From Chondrilla cf. caribensis (Eukaryota > Porifera > Demospongiae > Chondrillida > Chondrillidae), in the NCBI GenBank assembly GCA_964020155.1, contig OZ026556.1, positions 3,009,501 to 3,073,500 on the forward strand: DNA of 64,000 nucleotides. The letters are read 5' to 3'. This document shows positions 61,501-64,000 of this stretch, in pieces. The notes below the pieces were generated by a model that saw only the letters and a program-made list of their open reading frames with translations, ran no database searches and had not been told where the DNA came from. Both the position numbers and the translations under genes were made by a program. Numbering within the stretch: position 1 is the stretch's first letter; each line of letters begins with the position of its first letter.

Positions 61501-63689
61501 ACAAATGACAGACAATTCAAGACTGGCATATGTTTCTGTTGCTGGGGATTTTGCTGGCAATTGATGCCATCTTCCTGATTATTGTAACAGCTGTACCTCA
61601 AGCCATCCTGAGAGCACAACTTGAAGAAACAGTATTAACAGTAAGTTATGCTAGAAAAACACATTATTTGATATATAAATATCTTTCCTACTGTGCAACA
61701 CCATCTGATCCAACCCATACAAATCTGATGAGTTCATCTCATTCCTGTGCAAAGTGACATATTTGTTTGTGCTCATGAAAACACATGTTCACCAATTGAA
61801 AAACAACTAGGAATGTCACCCAAAGTTCGTAAGCATATATAAACCATTATCCATACAGACTGGGGAACTACCAACTGAAGTGTACCAGTGTACTTCAGAA
61901 AGTGTCCAAATTTGGGCTCCAATTCTCTTGGTATACAAAATTGTTGAGATTGTGTTTAGTCTCATATTTGCCTTTGAGACCAGAAAGATCAAAGTGAAGG
62001 AGCTCAATGACTCCAGAATGGTCATCTTCTCAGTCTACACCATTGTGGTAGCTGGTATTGCAGTGACTCCTGTCATTGTGCTATTGGGTGAAATGGTGAC
62101 TGTGAAGTATGCCATTATAGGGATAATCTGTCTTGTCTCATCAACTCTGCTCTTGGGAATGAACTTTATTCCAAAGGTGAGATTGTCAAGTACACTACCC
62201 ATAGTGCATGGGTTATGCTCAAGTCAGTGCTTTTCTGACAGTAATGTATGCATTATTATGTAGCTTGTCGATAATAAAGACCAATTGCGTATTCATCAAT
62301 TTTATGTTGGCCTTCTATTACAATTACTTAAGTGTTAACGTTCATGATACATTTGTTATAAAACGTTGTATTATTGTTAGTTACTTAGTAGGTAGTTCAG
62401 GATATAGCATACTTGAGTGTACTTGGTGATTTGGCAAATGTTTGAATATGGTACACAAACACAACTTTGTCTAATTACTGTATATTGATTGCAGGGTTGC
62501 CCTTACATTATGCGTTATTTCAACTCCCAGTATGTAATGCTTCATAATTAATATATATGATTATCTCTCTATAGTATGTGATTCTGTTCATTTGTTTTGT
62601 GAATTAATTGGGAATTAACCACCTGGAAAGAGCACTAACAAACAATCAGCAGTTATGAACTAGGTATTGGAGATTGTCCTTGGGTCAAAATGTCCATTTT
62701 GCTGTTGTCTTCAAGTTATTCATAATCCTGGTTTTCCTTCACTGCTGTCTGCCCTTTTTGATTATATCATCCATCTTATGGTTGCTGGCAAAATGGCAGA
62801 TTTACATTCGGACATATAAATAATGAATATTTTGACCGATATAATATTACGCTGTAGATCATATCATTATCATAATAGGCTGCCACCAGTGAAGTCTGAA
62901 GTAGGGTTGGATTAGAGTTAGGTAGCCCTAGATAATTACTAGTTCCAACAACAATATGTATGGCAATTATTGAAACTGGAAAGATAATATTGATTTGTGT
63001 TCTAATCCTACATATCCAGATGCATTATTTGCACAAAAACCCCAGTGGTGAAATAGAATTGAATTTTGATGATATAACTGACAAAATGATGAGAGACAAG
63101 GTAAGTAGTTTATAATAATCAGGAATTAGTTAACTAGTCCAAATATTTTCAATCCTCTCTATCCATGCAGAAATCCAGAAGGACAAGAAGTTCTTCTCAC
63201 ACAGAGGGATGCAGCATTGATATGACTAGATCAGTACAAGAGATGAAATCATCTGTCAGTGTAAAATTTACTATGTATATGTGTATTATGCACACATGTT
63301 TGTTATGAATGTGATATAATTGATACCAAATGTAATGCTCGGCTGTACAAATAGTAGCGTCCTTACCTAGCTGTAAAACTTAACATTGGACTAAGGTAGA
63401 TCTAGTAAGTCATTCTGTTTTGTTCAATTACATGTCAGAAACTGAGGTAAGGATATTATAATAATTCATCCAGCTAGTATTAATTTCCTACTAATGCCTA
63501 CTTCTATCTATGCTGTACTTTTATCCATGATTAGAAGCATGCAGATGATGGACAAAAGGCTACAGCCACAACCCTAAAGAGTGAGTCTATTAGTAAAATG
63601 CAGAATAAGTGTACCAGTAAATGAATTATAAAAATTTTATGTGTACCTTTTGTGTAGAGCCCTCCATTGATGAGACTGCTGCTTTGTGA
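55591..63689 (+). CDS. Receptor B3: GABA-B-like class C GPCR, 17 exons
   Basis: Predicted intact receptor of about 817 residues. Exons: 55591-55836, 57046-57192, 57473-57643, 57726-57827, 57939-58004, 58655-58870, 59006-59284, 59350-59425, 59717-59785, 60040-60172, 60494-60746, 61512-61640, 61859-62176, 63020-63100, 63171-63260, 63535-63580, 63658-63689. The structure equals B2; exon 6 lacks one histidine codon (VFNCTP instead of AFNHCTP). The Venus-flytrap domain, TM3 and second-loop cysteines, AKTFKVFYIFKN and FETRKIKVKELNDSR are all retained. The tail is B-type and ends SIDETAAL. Intron 1 lacks the Penelope-like element and intron 8 is about 1 kb shorter than in B2, so this copy serves as the reference empty site. 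Its intron 12 is almost identical to that of A3. Confidence 0.88.
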
Positions 63690-64000
63690 AGACAAAGAAC
63701 ACTTGCATTTTTCTAATAATCTCATATACTATTATAACACTTAGGCATTGTGTGTTTGATCAGCTGAGTGTATATGGAAATTCTTATTATTTGAATTTCT
63801 TACAGTGTGTGAAGTTCTGGATCACATGTATAGATATCATCAATGATTGTTACAGTTATGTTCTAGAACCTTGACCTATCTCATATTTATTAATATGATG
63901 CATACATATGTCATATTATAATAGATTCCATAATCCTAAATGACATACTAGCAGTTGTAAGAATGCCTGCTTATAGACAGATGTTGAAGGAATGCAATCT
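63690..64000 (+). other. Sequence after B3, start of the shared downstream region
   Basis: Matches the sequence after B2 (41425-41504 then 42010-42270) with the LINE missing. No gene seen. By analogy an SVOP-like remnant may follow beyond the window. Confidence 0.6.

Noticed and set aside
63804..63874. Possible extra terminal exon after B3, also seen after B2 (about 42050)
   Set aside because: An acceptor-like ttcttacag precedes an open stretch, but the receptors already end in frame upstream. Conservation between B2 and B3 is explained by duplication, and the two reading frames end differently.

Overview
This is a eukaryotic, intron-rich, AT-rich window from an animal genome. It is dominated by a head-to-tail array of six class C G-protein-coupled receptor loci of the metabotropic GABA-B type, all on the + strand. 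Large GABA-B-like expansions, compact genes with many short introns, and Ngaro-type and Penelope-type retroelements fit an early-branching metazoan. A demosponge is my best guess, but this is inference and no species-specific marker is visible. Exon borders were placed by hand from splice consensus, reading-frame phase and comparison of the six paralogs.

Layout: 574-1345 is a large palindromic (foldback) element. Receptor A1 spans 1538-10238. Receptor B1 (10664-13679) is a pseudogene that lost exons 2-8 and everything after the middle of exon 11. 13690-15860 holds a decayed SVOP-like major-facilitator transporter. Receptor A2 spans 17055-30128 and carries a 6-kb Ngaro-like tyrosine-recombinase retrotransposon (19303-25311, minus strand) in intron 5. 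Receptor B2 spans 30500-41424 and carries a rearranged Penelope-like element (about 31215-32830) in intron 1. After B2 come a truncated LINE (41505-42006), a second SVOP-like remnant (about 43560-44785) and a block of long GT repeats. Receptor A3 is 46275-55231 and receptor B3 is 55591-63689.

The receptors alternate between two types. A and B differ in signal-peptide exon, intron sequence and C-terminal tail, so the array reads A1-B1(pseudo)-A2-B2-A3-B3. The A stop codon lies only about 360-425 bp before the B start in all three pairs. The duplicating unit therefore appears to be 'A receptor + B receptor + SVOP-like gene'. A roughly 600-bp stretch of A3 has been overwritten by B3-like sequence (gene conversion).

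Each intact receptor is about 817-831 residues: signal peptide, bilobed Venus-flytrap ligand-binding domain (exons 1-9), no cysteine-rich domain, seven membrane helices (exons 10-13) and a short tail of about 90 residues with no obvious coiled coil. Ligands are unknown; GABA-B homology does not prove GABA binding. The array offers natural 'empty sites' that let several insertions be delimited to the base: the LINE, a 121-bp hairpin element with a 13-bp target duplication, and a small hairpin in A1.
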